A program made the translations under genes and the position numbers. From Psettodes erumei (taxonomy: Eukaryota; Chordata; Actinopteri; Pleuronectiformes; Psettodidae), in NCBI GenBank assembly GCA_016785225.1, contig JAFBJZ010000112.1, positions 1,116,001 through 1,180,000 on the forward strand: a stretch of DNA of 64,000 nucleotides, given 5' to 3'. The notes under the pieces were generated by a model, which saw only the letters and a program-made list of their open reading frames with translations, was not told the DNA's origin and ran no database searches. This document shows, in pieces, positions 37,959-50,300 of the stretch (position 1 is the stretch's first letter; the number at the start of each line of letters is the position of its first letter).

Positions 37959-38099
37959 TCACGGGTTCTGTGCGGGTTGTGGTGCCGGCTGCGGCGCCGG
38001 ACCCGGGGTGGGTGGACTCAGCTTCATGGTGTTGCAGAAGTCCACCAGCTGACCTGGAACTTCTGCCAACACACTCTTTGCCAGTGCTTCTCGGGGAGC
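37959..38099 (-). CDS. cpne3: Copine A distal alternative last exon (15b)
   Basis: After an AG at 38101-38100 the exon reads APREALAKSVLAEVPGQLVD, then FCNTMKLSPP and a Pro/Ala/Gln-rich tail, stop TGA 37961-37959; 46 codons. Its phase is 0, as in the proximal exon, so either can follow exon 14. It resembles the usual CPNE1/CPNE3 C-terminus more than the proximal exon does. Confidence 0.85.
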   Translation of the reverse strand, partial: APREALAKSVLAEVPGQLVDFCNTMKLSPPTPGPAPQPAPQPAQNP

Positions 38100-40992
38100 C
38101 TGAAGTGCAAAACGTTAATCACGTACATGTAAATGGTTAGGTGGCCATTACGTCGCCGAATTAATTAGATGAAGGGAGCATGAATGAGATGTAGTCATGC
38201 AGATTAAGACAGTTTAAAGGGAAACTCCACCAGTTTATCAACTATCTTTGTTTTCCACATCACTTCAGAAGTTTCTTTGTCACTTTTTCTGGCAGCCTCC
38301 AGATGAGTGACTTGTCATAATTTTGTTCACAACCCATCCACACAACAAAAAAGTCTGAGCGAGGAGCCTAGACCGGTGACTCGCACCAGAACCTGAGGTG
38401 AACATATCAACTTGTTATCGTAGCTGGGCTGAAAATATGCGGACATGATTAGAATTCATGAAATACCCAACAAAGCAATTCACTAAAATCCACGTGAGAC
38501 TGCAAATTGAGCCAGCAGTTCCTGTTTAGGGATCTGAAGGGGAGTTTTCCCTTGTATGTAAACAGCTGCATGCGTCGAGCAGGGCCGAGGTGGCAGAGCT
38601 GGAAGGAGGAAATGAGGGCGGTCCTCTTAATTTCACATGGGCTAAGCAAAGACGAAAGCGGAGGTGGTGTTAATGACTGAAACATCTAAAGGTACCCCTA
38701 TGAAAGATTGGGATCGCGGGGAGGCTTCAGTTTGAATAAACTGAAGAAGGAGGCCACTTGCTGAGGTAACTCGGCCAATACGCTTTGGGCAAGAGCCTGG
38801 CTGGGCGCCTGAAAAGAGATAAATACACAAGGCACACACACGTGAGCTAAGTAAGATCTAACCTGAGGGGCTGGGAATCCCTGGCTTCACGCGTGTACAC
38901 TGGATATGGATGCTACTCAGCTACGTTTGAGTTGAGTTGAAAAATGTTGCAGTGAAATGCTTAGAAAACAGCGCGCATGCAGGTTTCTACAGCAATGATT
39001 TGGTTTATTGAGAAAAAAGAAATGCCACCCCACCCCACGTGTGAAAATGTCACTCACGTTTTGGAACTGCCTGAACGGCACGAACTGGACGATGTCCCGC
39101 ATGGCGGCCTCGCCAGTCTGAGAGCGCAGGCGTCCGTCGTCTCCGTCCAGGAACTCCATGGCGCTGAAGTCGGCCCCGCCCACGCCGACGATGATGACGG
39201 ACATGGGCAGGCGGGAGGCGTTGACGATGGCGTTGCGGGTGTTGTCCATGTCCGTGATCACTCCGTCGGTGATGATGAGCAGAACAAAGTATTGCTTGGA
39301 GAAGACGGCGACGACACAGGCAGGAGGACAAGAATCATCTGTCTGAACTGTTTACGATGGCCGTCTGAATAGTTTCAGTACGTCAAGATAATTACACCTA
39401 AAATCAAATGCCTGATCTAATCTAATTATTGCAATTTATACTGATGCTATGATATTATCCTGCAGCTCATGATGCTCTGGATCGAGTTATTAAATCATAT
39501 ATATTATCAATATCGTAGTGAATTATGTTGCTTTTGCTCTCTGTCGTCTTGACCAGTCAAAACCTTCAACAATGTGTTCACAGGTCTCTTTCAGTCACGT
39601 GACTAACGCTGGTGAACCAGGAGTGCCAAATCTACTTGATCTATGTGACTACAGGGCTGTCAGCCAGGTAATGAGCCTCATTTCCTTTTGACTGAACAAA
39701 CACTCACTGATGCGGTGGTCTGCTGCAGGGCTTGCTTAGCGAAGCAGGCCACGTGGTTGATGATGGGGGAGAAGTTGGTGGGACCGTAGAGTTTGACCTG
39801 GGGGAGACACACCCTGTAGGCCTCCACCACCCCTTCAACACCCACACACACACACAAACAGCAGGGGTGAGACTTGTATCAACACGCTGCAAAGTGAGTA
39901 CTACTGTACTACGTGTACAGCAAAGAGCATCGTCTTCTTCGGCCTGTGCGAAAACGCGTCCACATTAAGCTTCGCGACGATGATTCGTGAACGCACCTGC
40001 ACAAAATGGATTGGACGGGTTGAAGTTGAGAGGAAACTCGTGGGAAACCTGGAACACAACACCACCATGAGTTGCAAACAGCAGCCTTACTTTTGCATCC
40101 CGTGCTAGTCTCATGCTTAAATGCAAGCTTTACCTGCCATGTGGGAGGAATCTGGGCTCCGAAGCCAAAGGCAGGAAACATCTTGTCACTGTACAAAAAA
40201 ACCCCAACACATTAGTACACAAGTGTCATTGACATTTTCTTTTTATTTGCCTTCTCGTAGTTCGATAGTTTGGAAAAGATTTGTAAAAAAAAAACCTTTT
40301 TGTTTTCTGTATGTGAAGTTTTAAGTGTGCTGAGTTGCGTTGCATTCAACACTGGTACCTGTCGTAGTCCTGGATCACGTTGCCCACAGACCAGATGGCA
40401 GAGAGGTACTCGTTGACGCCCTGAGGGCTGATGTAATGCAGGGACTGGGGTGACTTTGGATCCCCATTGGAGCCGGTGAAGTCGATCGCCACCTGCCAAC
40501 GGATGTGCAAGTAACGCAAAGGAACAATGAAACGGAGACGTCGCAGCCTTCGCTCTTCACGGGCGGAGGAGGAGCCACTACTCACAGTGAAGTTAATCTG
40601 ACAGCCTCCCATGATGTAATCCAGGAATGTATACTCCCTCACCACCTGCGGAAGTTAACCATTGCGCCATTACCACATTACGCAAAGGCTGAGAGCGCCT
40701 TCAAAGTAAAAGCGTAACCGTGATGTACCTTGCACAGCTTCACGCTCACGACACCAGAGTTCTTGTAGCCTTTCTTCTTCTGCTTCTTCTTACTGTTGAT
40801 GCATTCAAACTCAGCCTGAGGAGGGAGCAAAACAGCACGGGTGTCTGCGTCAATGCCTGATTACCATGAGCACAAAAATAGAGATTATGCAGGTAGACAA
40901 GACAGTTGTTGCACAGTAATTAGACAGAGAGGCTGCTACTTTAACTAACTGAAATTATAGTTTCAGTTCAGCCCACTTAAAAGGCAATGACA

Positions 40993-41085
<93 letters not shown>

Positions 41086-44000
41086 ATACCGGAGAGGTCT
41101 GGGATGCTTCTTGGAGGCGTGTCATTGTGGTCTCGAAGGTTCCAATAAGATCATGTGAACCATCGCTGTCGTAGTCGTAACACTCGACCTGGAGGCAGGC
41201 GGAAAACACTCAGTGATGTGACCGAGCTGGCAAACGAGAAAAACGTTGAAATCGTTCCACACGCAGGAAAAAGGCTTCTCTTAAAGCGTCAGTTCGCACG
41301 CAAAAAAAATAATCCAGGCCGCGACAGATTTCAGTCATGAAAGATAGGAAGCGGTCTCAGCTAAACCTGTTCATAACAAGCGCAACAGATTATTGCTGTT
41401 CCTTTCTTTTTTTTTTTAAATACACCATTTAATAATGTGTATCGCTCGGCCCAGATTGCATTTTATTCAGAACGGTGGTCCCTGGCTCAAAATCAAACCC
41501 CTGATCCAGGGGAACAGGGGCACGGAATAAGTTGCATCATTTGGGTGAACTGACCCTTTAGGAGTATTACAAACCGGAGATGTAGAAAACAGAAGGAACA
41601 AAGAAAACACACGAATGTGAGAGTGAAAACATAACTCTCTGTAAAACAGTTGTGAGGAGCAGCTGTAGTTTAAGAAAAACGATAAAAGATGTGCTCTACA
41701 TCGAGCGGGATGACAGAAACTCAGAGGGCCGGACACTCCGTCCAGGACGTGTCCCGCATTATCCCCCCCCCCGTCTCCTCCATTCACACACGTCACCCGT
41801 TAAGTGATGGCGAGATGAAGAAGAAGACAAACACACGGTGACCCTCTGGGTAACTCACTTGTCCTGTACGGATGGAAACAGCTTCCTTCCTGACATGTTT
41901 GCTTCAGAGGTTAAAAAATAAATAAATATGATCAAGCTCGTGCTAAATAAACTATAATGAGTTCACAGACGTCTGAGAGGGAGATCCAACACAAGCTTCA
42001 TCTGAAATCAGTGTGCGTCATTAATATAAGGCTCAAATTATGTCACGAGTGGCAGTGAAATCAGACCAGCTGTAGGTGCGGGTGTTAAATGGCGTTCGGC
42101 GTACTTTGATGGGTTTGTCCATGTCTCCTCCACAGAGAGACTGCAGGGGGATTCGAAAGGGTCTCCACGTCGGATTCAAGTTATTCTTCACCACCTGAGG
42201 AGAGAACACGTGGAGATTTGGGCAAACGCGGAAATTCATCGGAAAGTCATCCTTTTTTATTAAGCTGGAAGAACGATGTCTGTTTTGCCTGCACACCTGC
42301 TCAACAACGTTTATCAGATTGTGTTCAGTTTCAGACCGCTTAACATTACTGCTGTGTGCAAATACGGGTTACGTGACAGTACTTAAAGACTTTAACGTCA
42401 GAATATACTGTATGTGACTGGACCTCAGCATCCTCTTTTCCTTATGATGAGGACCAACCGCAATAAAAAAAAAATTCAGGAACCCCAAATAGAAAGTGCT
42501 TTAAAAACACGCTTGAACACAGTGCATGCCTTTCCATTCGACTGGATTCTGTATCGCATGCTGATAAGAAATCACTCTAAATTAATCTGCCGAGCTCAGT
42601 ATTTCATGCACAACTCATGAATTTGTTCAAATAATTCAACTGAGAGTCGCGATACAGGATACTGCAATGTAAGATGCTCTGTGGTGAATCCATATTCAGC
42701 GCTGTTCATAATTCAGTCTAACCTTTCTTGATTCTCTGGGGAGAAACTCACAAGATCGCTGCAACGGCGGCATCAAAGCAAGTAAATCCCGACACAACCA
42801 AATTTAACTTGATTGTCAGCTTTTAGCTTTGATGGCCAGATTTACAGTAATAATAATAATTTCTGATGTGATAGCGAGAAATTGAAAGGCTTCTCTGATT
42901 AAACCACACTCACAAACACGGCTTGAAATTTCTATCTCCAGCTGTGAAACTGCTTGAGTTTACCTCTGTCCTGTGGGCCAGCTGCCATCCCGTCTCCGTC
43001 TGCTTGTAGAACTCCAGGTAAGGGTCGGACTTCCCGAAGAAATCCTGGAAGCGAGCAAAGGAACGAAACACGCCAATGAGAAAAACGCACCTGGGCAAAA
43101 AGAAAGAGTTGAAAAAGAACCCCGCTCGTTACCTTGTTATCTAGTTTCCTCGCTTGCACCTCAAAATTCACCACCCTGTTATCTTTTATTTCTTCCGCTC
43201 TGATCTAGAGGAGAACACAGGATTATGAAATGACAGATAAAAATCAATGTACAGTCAAACAGCATCGCAGAATTCCTCTCCAGCTCTCTCTGCCACTCAC
43301 TGTGATGGTCCCTTTCCCCGCAGGCGACTTGTTCTTCAGGATGAGAGGCCGAGTCAGTTTTTTACTGGACACGACCTAAGAACAGGTGAAAAAAAAAGAA
43401 CTCCAGTTTAATACGGGTGAAGCGTCTGCAGCAGGCCGAATACGCTCACCCTGCAGATGAGCAGAGCAACCTCCGGGCCACGAGTCACGCAAACATGATC
43501 CGGCCAGGTCATATTACACTGCCAATCTGTAACATGGAGAAAACAGTGGCATCTTATTACACCACTGCTGCACCTATCAGACTGATGATGCCAAGTTGTC
43601 AGCTTATTCTTTACTCTGACGGCCACTTTAAGACAAAGACTTTCAAAACTTCGTTCAAAGAAAATAAAAAAAGTAAGAGCCTGCAACGTTCTGCGAACCG
43701 TGAAGCCAAACAGCAACAGGTGAATTTGTTTGTTTTTTTATTTGCTGAAGCTAACAGATGATTTATTTACCTGGCCCAAAGTGCACTCCAGTTCCCCCAG
43801 GAAGTCATCGTCGCTCAAGTCAATGGTCTTGTTGTCAATGTCATAAATCCCAAACTTCAGTTTCTGCACCATTTCAAAGTAGTAGTCGATGACAAACTTT
43901 TTGGCAAACTTCGGGCTGAGGCAGTTCTGGACTTTCTCTGTGCGTTCCAACTATTAGGAAAGATTGGATTGTTTCACGGGACAACAACATTTCTGTAAAC

Positions 44001-44379
44001 TACGACAAAAGTAGTACTTAGTGGCACACAAGCACTGATGAAACAGGAAATGGATACGGTGTGAATAGTGTTTTACGCAACGACTTTTCCATTCCGGGTT
44101 AACCATTTACACTGCTCTGCCAGAGTCTAGGAAAATGTGTGACTTCAAATATCCCACATTCTGCAGTCCGAACACCCAGAGACTCAGATCACCTGCGAGT
44201 CAGGTGCTTTTTTTTTTCTTTACACCAGATCCAAACACCATACTGACCTCATACCACTTAGAGTCAGAGCTGCTCATCAGCAGGACACACAGGGGGTCCG
44301 ACTTGGATCCGATGTCTTTGTCCAGGAGATTGTCACAGGACACAGTCAGCTCCACCTTGGTGACACACTGGGCAGCCAT
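37959..44379 (-). CDS. cpne3: Copine A (copine-3-like), complete
   Basis: Calcium-dependent phospholipid-binding protein with two C2 domains and a VWA (copine) domain. Coding exons in order: 44379-44248, 43950-43771, 43375-43301, 43204-43133, 43044-42964, 42194-42105, 41188-41090, 40815-40729, 40645-40586, 40492-40359, 40188-40134, 40048-39997, 39832-39708, 39294-39058, then 38808-38698 (529 residues) or 38099-37959 (539 residues). Start MAAQCVTKVELTVSCDNLLD is close to human CPNE3. C2A loops (LLDKDIGSKSDPL, YDIDNKTIDLSDDDFLGE) and C2B loops (DFFGKSDPY at about residue 154; DYDSDGSHD at about 215) keep the acidic ligands. VWA metal-site motif DFTGSNGDP, later VGVGGADFSAMEFLD. Oddities: exon 13 acceptor shifted by 9 bases; two alternative last exons. 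Paralogue assignment (CPNE3 rather than CPNE1) is by similarity of the first exons only. Confidence 0.95.
38100..38697 (-). other. Interval between copine A alternative last exons
   Basis: About 600 bases of non-coding sequence. It would be 3'UTR for the proximal form and intron for the distal form. No obvious polyadenylation hexamer on the minus strand. Confidence 0.5.
38698..38808 (-). CDS. cpne3: Copine A proximal alternative last exon (15a)
   Basis: AG at 38810-38809 precedes APSQALAQSVLAELPQQVAS and FFSLFKLKPP, stop TAG 38700-38698; 36 codons. Same phase and same length (111 bases) as copine B exon 15a, so clearly homologous. Confidence 0.88.
   Translation of the reverse strand, partial: APSQALAQSVLAELPQQVASFFSLFKLKPPRDPNLS
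40996..41083. repeat. (CA)44 microsatellite in copine A intron
   Basis: Uninterrupted CA dinucleotides ending seven bases before the donor of exon 7 (exon low edge 41090). On the transcribed strand this is a TG tract starting just after the 5' splice site. Confidence 0.95.
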
Positions 44380-45050
44380 GTCTGACCGAGAACGAGCAGG
44401 ACAAACATCACAGACAGACAGGGACATCACTGCTGTGGTCTCCTAACTGTTACATTATCTCCGTTACATTATCTGTAATGCAGCACAGATAAATGGCCTG
44501 GTGGTGACATTACACACCCTTACCACTGACAGTAACGTTACAGTGAACTGCACCAAAACGACTGGGCGGTAACGTCACACCGTAAAAACCTATGACGCAA
44601 CGGATGTAGCGATTAGCCGCCGAGCGTAGAGCGTAGCTTCACACACAAGAGGCACAAAAGAGCTTCAGTGCGAGGCGACCTGGTGAAGCAGGGGACCGGC
44701 TCTCATGGAAAGTGTGACACGAGAAGCACCGATGAAGTCCGGAGGGTGTGGCGCAATAACGTTAACGCCGGAAAGCTAACAACACGGCTAGTACACGGAG
44801 AGCCAGCAAACGCAACGAGGTGCGGGACCGCGCTCCGACATACCTGCGGACGTGTGAGACACGGCACAGCACCCGCGATTAGAAAATAAAGTCGGTAACA
44901 AGGTGGTGACGGTGGTATCGAGTCGTTTACCCAGCCCGGACCACCTCCAGTCTGAAAAGCTCCGCTTTCACCACGGTCCGAGTCCGCCCAACGTGACGTC
45001 GACTACGACGCAACGGGACGTAACGCAACGCAACACCGGTTTCAAACGCG
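44380..45050 (-). promoter_or_regulatory. Copine A 5' region and promoter
   Basis: The ATG exon is preceded by an acceptor (CGGTCAG) at 44387-44381, so a 5'UTR exon lies further up. Donor-like sites on the minus strand occur near 44842 and 44931. The zone 44560-45050 is CpG rich and has a CRE-like TGACGTC at 44994-45000. Transcription start not determinable. Confidence 0.5.
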
Positions 45051-47183
45051 ACGCCGTCTGTCTAATAACCCATCTGCGCTCACAGGCTACTTTGAGTACT
45101 GTTAAACCGTTCACAGGCACCCATGTTTATCATATAATAGAATAAATAATTGTGTACTTACTGCGTGTGATACCTCCAGTACAGTCACTGTATTTGTGAA
45201 AGTTATTACCTATGCTGTCATGTCTGCACTGGTGCTACTTTAACGAATTTAGTCATGTATGACGACTGTGAACATCCCTAAAAATAATAATTAGTATTCA
45301 TATCTGTATTAATTCCACTGAAGAAAGGTAAAATTCTCATACAGATGTGGAAAAAACCGCTACTGTATATACTGTATTAAGCCCAAGCCTTTACATGTGT
45401 TAATACATGTTTTTTTTATTACGAAATACAATTTTAACTGTTATATTATGAATACAACATTCATGATAAGTGGAGCTGAGGTGTTTCAGGTTGTCTTGGT
45501 GATGAGAATGCACCTGAGCGCTGTCTGACAGGAGCTCAACACAGGACGGGTGAAACTCTACCGACTGTGTTGAAAAGTGAAAAGTCAGAAAACATCTGGG
45601 AGGGGAAAAGCAGCTGTTGGAAGTGAGGAGAACATGGCCAACTGAGTGTGCATGTAAACCTGGGCCCACCCTCTGCATGTGAAGCACATAAAATGACATG
45701 AAACACTTGTGTATCTCAAATAATTTGAATATCGTGAGAATTTTTTAAACAATCGTTCATATATTCTATATTCATTATGCCTAAAGTGAAATTTTTAAGC
45801 CTTTTTTGTTGCTACTTTGATGACATTGGCTTATGGCTCATGAAAATCAGAAATACTGCATTTCAAATATTTCCAAAGATCAATCAAAAAATTACAATAC
45901 AGAAATGTCCAATTTCTGAACAGTACGTTCATTCATACACAGTACTTGGTTGGGGCGCCTTTTTAATTAAATAACTTAAATTACTGATGGAAAATTTCAT
46001 AATATTCTCATTTTTTAGATGCACTAGTGTATATAACCAGTTCAAGTTTCACTGGACAGGACAATGTATACATACAGTATATCTCAATCATGCAGAATGA
46101 TTTTAATGTTGTGACATTAAGTTGTTGGCACAAACATAAAAAAAAAGTTGTTTTTATAATTTTAAATAAAAATGTTAACATAGAAATTGACTATTATGTT
46201 AACTAATTTTTTCATCCATCACAGATCATATTTACATAAAATACTGATAAAATCAAAGTAGAGTATATTACATAAGGCAATAACATGATGATCAGTGCAG
46301 TTTATAAGTACACTTAATGAAACATACTGGGCCATTTTCATAACAGTCAGTGAAGTTAGAACTTTGCTACATCCTCTTAAGACATTGTGGATTTCTAATG
46401 TTAATGTAACTTCATTGTAATTGTGCATTTTACCACATGAAGCTCTCATTTAATCTAATGAATCTCCTTGCTTAACATATGGAAGCATCAAACAGAACGG
46501 TAAACCAAATATGGAAGTGAATTTTTTAAAAAAGAATCAGGACAGGAATAGAAAACCACAGCAAGGGCACAATGCTACTGTTTCTGTTGTACAAAATCTA
46601 CAAAAGGTATTGATTTAAACCAACCTTTTAATCTGTTAACCTCTAATGTAAACATCACTAAGGTGTACCTGAATTGTGTTTGGTAAAGTGTGAAAACCAC
46701 CATACAAGTGCTGGCTGCAATATGGAGATCGTGGAGGAGCCATATAAGGTACTGCAGCTCTTCTTATGTACAGTTTCTGGCTGAAAACCTGACAGACTAA
46801 TCAGATGGCTGTTATCAGCTGCCTTCACTCACGACAGAAACCCGAGACCACAGCTGAGTCACACAGACATCAGTTGATTCCTTACAACAAGTAGCAAAGT
46901 AAGAAACGATTCATTCTTAACAATCCTGGCAAAATAAGAAACGATTCATTCAATTCTGGCACTTGAGTCAAATAAAGTCATATGTAAGCGTCACATTAAA
47001 TATCTATGTTAAATACATGTCACCACATGTTAGAAAAATGTTTGATAATACCCATGTACTATGGTCATTAAGTCCGTCTTTATACTACTGCTACATCATT
47101 TTTACAAATCCTAACATGACACATCACATGCTCCTATGATCATAGATGAATATATATAGTGTATATCGAGGAGGAAAGTTTAC
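45051..47183. other. Spacer between copines A and B
   Basis: AT-rich, no genes. It contains the inverted-repeat element 45704-46031; the rest is featureless to me. The 3'UTR of the distal copine B transcript must enter from the right. Confidence 0.55.
45704..46031. mobile_element. Mariner-like MITE (CTAGTGCATCT ends)
   Basis: Left end CACTTGTGTATCTCAAATAA (45704) and right end, inverse of CACTAGTGCATCTAAAAAAT (to 46031), form diverged inverted repeats that continue inward (GAATAT near 45730 and 45993). Length about 330 bases, AT-rich, no transposase. Related ends occur at 6697-6730. TA dinucleotides border the right side. Confidence 0.65.
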
Positions 47184-47333
47184 TCAGGATACATCACTGG
47201 GGGGTGCTGATGCTGAGAGGTCAGGGAGAGGTGTGCCACTGTGGGGTGGCTTCAGATTCATGTTATTGAAGAAGCTCTTCACCTGACCTGGGACTTCTGC
47301 CAAGACGCTCTGAGCGAGCACTTCTTGAGGACC
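47184..47333 (-). CDS. Copine B distal alternative last exon (15b)
   Basis: AG at 47335-47334, then GPQEVLAQSVLAEVPGQVKS and FFNNMNLKPP, ending in a Ser/Pro-rich tail with TGA at 47186-47184; 49 codons. It shares LAEVPGQ with the distal exon of copine A, so the two distal exons are homologous. Confidence 0.85.
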   Translation of the reverse strand, partial: GPQEVLAQSVLAEVPGQVKSFFNNMNLKPPHSGTPLPDLSASAPPSDVS

Positions 47334-50300
47334 CTAAAGAAACGGGGTAGAGACAGAAGAAAGCTGTGAACAGTACATACAAGACTCCGCGACCCTGCAT
47401 GGATACAGGGTATGGAAAATGGAAGGATGGACATACAAGACTCAGACAGAAACAGTACGGGAACTACGTGTAGAGATGGGCCACAGGTGTAGAGAATTGA
47501 TGAGTACTTCATTTTGATCAGTATTTGGATTAATATTTTGATTTAGCCGAATCTTTAGTAATATCGAGTGGCCCTTATTACTGACTTTTGATACTTTGGA
47601 TTATGCATTATCGAAGCAAAGACTTATTAGCATAGGGCAAATAGAAGAAACTGTCTTTAGGTTTGGACATCATCTGTCAGGTCCTTAGTGTATCTACGGG
47701 TGTGTCTCAGGGATCAGCCCTGGGACCACTCCTATTCATTTTATCTACCAAGTCAAAATGTTTCCAATGCCAATCTCCACTTTTATACAGAAGATACTGA
47801 CACAACAGCTGGGCTATATTGCTCAGAAAACAGAAGTCATGATACTTTCATGATAACGATGCAGTAATGCAAAATAAAATACATCAGGCTCAGAGCCAAT
47901 CAGAGGCAGAACAGGGGCGGGTCACCCCAGCATGTGGGTGGGGCAAATAAACACAAAAACACTGCTGCCGTTACTACTGTTAAGCTTGAAAGAGTTTTGG
48001 TTGCATGCAGGACTAAAATAGTGGCACTCTGGAGCCCTGAAATGACTCTAAGCCTCTATTTCAATCATGCAGGTGTGGATCAAATAAGGGTAAGTAAGGG
48101 GTAACTGGGTTGGTCAGGGTAACTCCTACATTTCTAGGAAGGACTGGATTCGCTGGGGGGCTTCAGGTGAAATAAATTGAAGAAGGAGGCCACTTGATCA
48201 GGCAATTCTGCCAGTACACTCTGGGCAAGGGCTGCAGTGCCTGCCTGAAATAAGATGTGAGGACATTGTGTAAGGATTTAAAAGGAGCTCAGGTGGTGCA
48301 TGCCTGCAGAGGTTCTGCTTGACTTACATTTTGGAACTGCCTGAATGGCACAAACTGCACAATGTCCCTCATGGCGGCCTCGCCTGTAGCAGAGCGGAGA
48401 ATTCCATCGTCTCCATCCAGGAACTCCATGGCGTCGAAGTCCGCCCCCCCAACCCCAACTATGATGATGGACATGGGGAGGCGAGAGGCGCGGACAATGG
48501 CGAGACGGGTTTCGTCCATGTCTGTGATCACTCCGTCAGTGATGATGAGCAGAACAAAGTATTGCTAGGAAACAGATTGAATTAAGTTATTTTCATCTCC
48601 ACAGCAGTTTGATTGATTCTAGACTTGCAGCAACTCACAGAGGCGGTTTGCTGCTGTAACGCCTGCTGGCCAAAGCGGGCTACGTGGTTGATGATTGGAG
48701 AAAAGTTCGTTGGGCCGTAAAGCTTCACCTGGGGCAGACACTGCTGGTAGGCACTCACCACACCTTCTATACCTATAACAAACCAAACAAGAAAGCACAC
48801 ACAGAGAAACAGGGGTGAAGTGGGCAACACTGAAAATCATTACATACACATACATAATTTACAAAACTGGAAATGGATGGCAAATCATACCATGGTAATC
48901 AGTTCATGGTATAGTCTGCAAAGAAATTCAAATTTCCAAAGAAATGAGCCATGACTGATTCATCACTCGTAACTGGGTTGTTTTGGGGTTTGTATTTATT
49001 GTGACTGTCTCCTTCTTGTTTTGTCTGCATGTGTGGGTGTTGTTAGATCAGACTGAGATGGGCATCATGGACACTGGTGATGGAGAGTTGAGTTTTCTTA
49101 TTAACAGAGAAGCTTTTGTGGAAAAAAAAGGGGTAGGACTAGTCTAGCTTTTAACTTGTTTCTGTTTCTTTTCGAGCATGCCTTATTTAAATTATTTACC
49201 AGAAGTCTGACAAGACAGTTTTTGTTTGTCTTTTTATTCACTTGCTCATGTAGTTCATATATTTTTTGAACATCTTTGAAGTAAACACATCAATAAACCA
49301 GTTGCAGCCTTTTCTTTAAATTCAGTATTCTATCTACAGCAATGTAAAATACAAAAGTGTAGCAAATCCACTTATGCTTTGTAAATAACTGAATGCCTTG
49401 CAGATGATCAAAGTTGCTGTCGTCACTTTCATGACAGACCAGATAATTTTATCAAATTCAATAATTTATTCCCCTGTTGTTGCTATTTTGTGTCATAATG
49501 TTCAAAATAAACACAAAAAGAGCATGAGCACATCACTTCTGTTGACTGCATCAGTCTAATCAGACTAATTCTACTTCTGACTCGCCTCCAAAGTAAATGT
49601 CTGTCTTAGTAACCACACAGCAGCAGTGTTTCCTCTAATACATGTTGAAGCAGCAGGCCTTTTGCTGCCACTGCAGTGTCATAAATCCACAATGATACGA
49701 CTCTGCAGAGGGCTTTTAACTTCAAATCTTCCTAATTGCAATCTCAGATGAGCTTGTTGGGATATTTATGAGAAGAGAAAGATGCGCGGATGTTGATGAG
49801 GAAGTTAGTAACAATACTTCAGATTGGGAGGGGCTGAACATCCATAACTATGCCCCGAAGTTCTGGAGTGAAAGAAATATCTTGTGGTTCTAAAACATGG
49901 AAAGTTAGTGGTGACCACTGTGGTATTTTTATGTTCTTACTGGCTGCCAGGTCAACTATTTTTTTTTTCCTGTGAAAGGATGATCTAATGTTTTGTATTA
50001 TTAGACAAGTGGACAGTCAGCAGTAGTGGAAGTGGGTGGAGCAGGGGAGCAAACAGACAGAAAGAAAGAAATAAAGATTACCTGCACAAAATGGGTTTGA
50101 TGGCTCGAAGTTGATGGGAAACTCATGGCTGACCTAGAAAGACAAGCAGTTATTAATCTGGATCCTATAACCACCAGTCTGAGAGCAGTTGAGTTACTCT
50201 GCATAATCCACGCAGGACGAGTTGCTTCTTGTTTCACAGAGTTTAATCATCACATGGAGAAAGGCCAAAGTGTGTTGTCAGGGAATTAATCACCTGCCAG

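Noticed and set aside
38698..38808. Copine A exon 15a as a dead relic
   Set aside because: Open frame, good acceptor, and equal length and sequence pattern to the copine B and C exons argue for maintenance.
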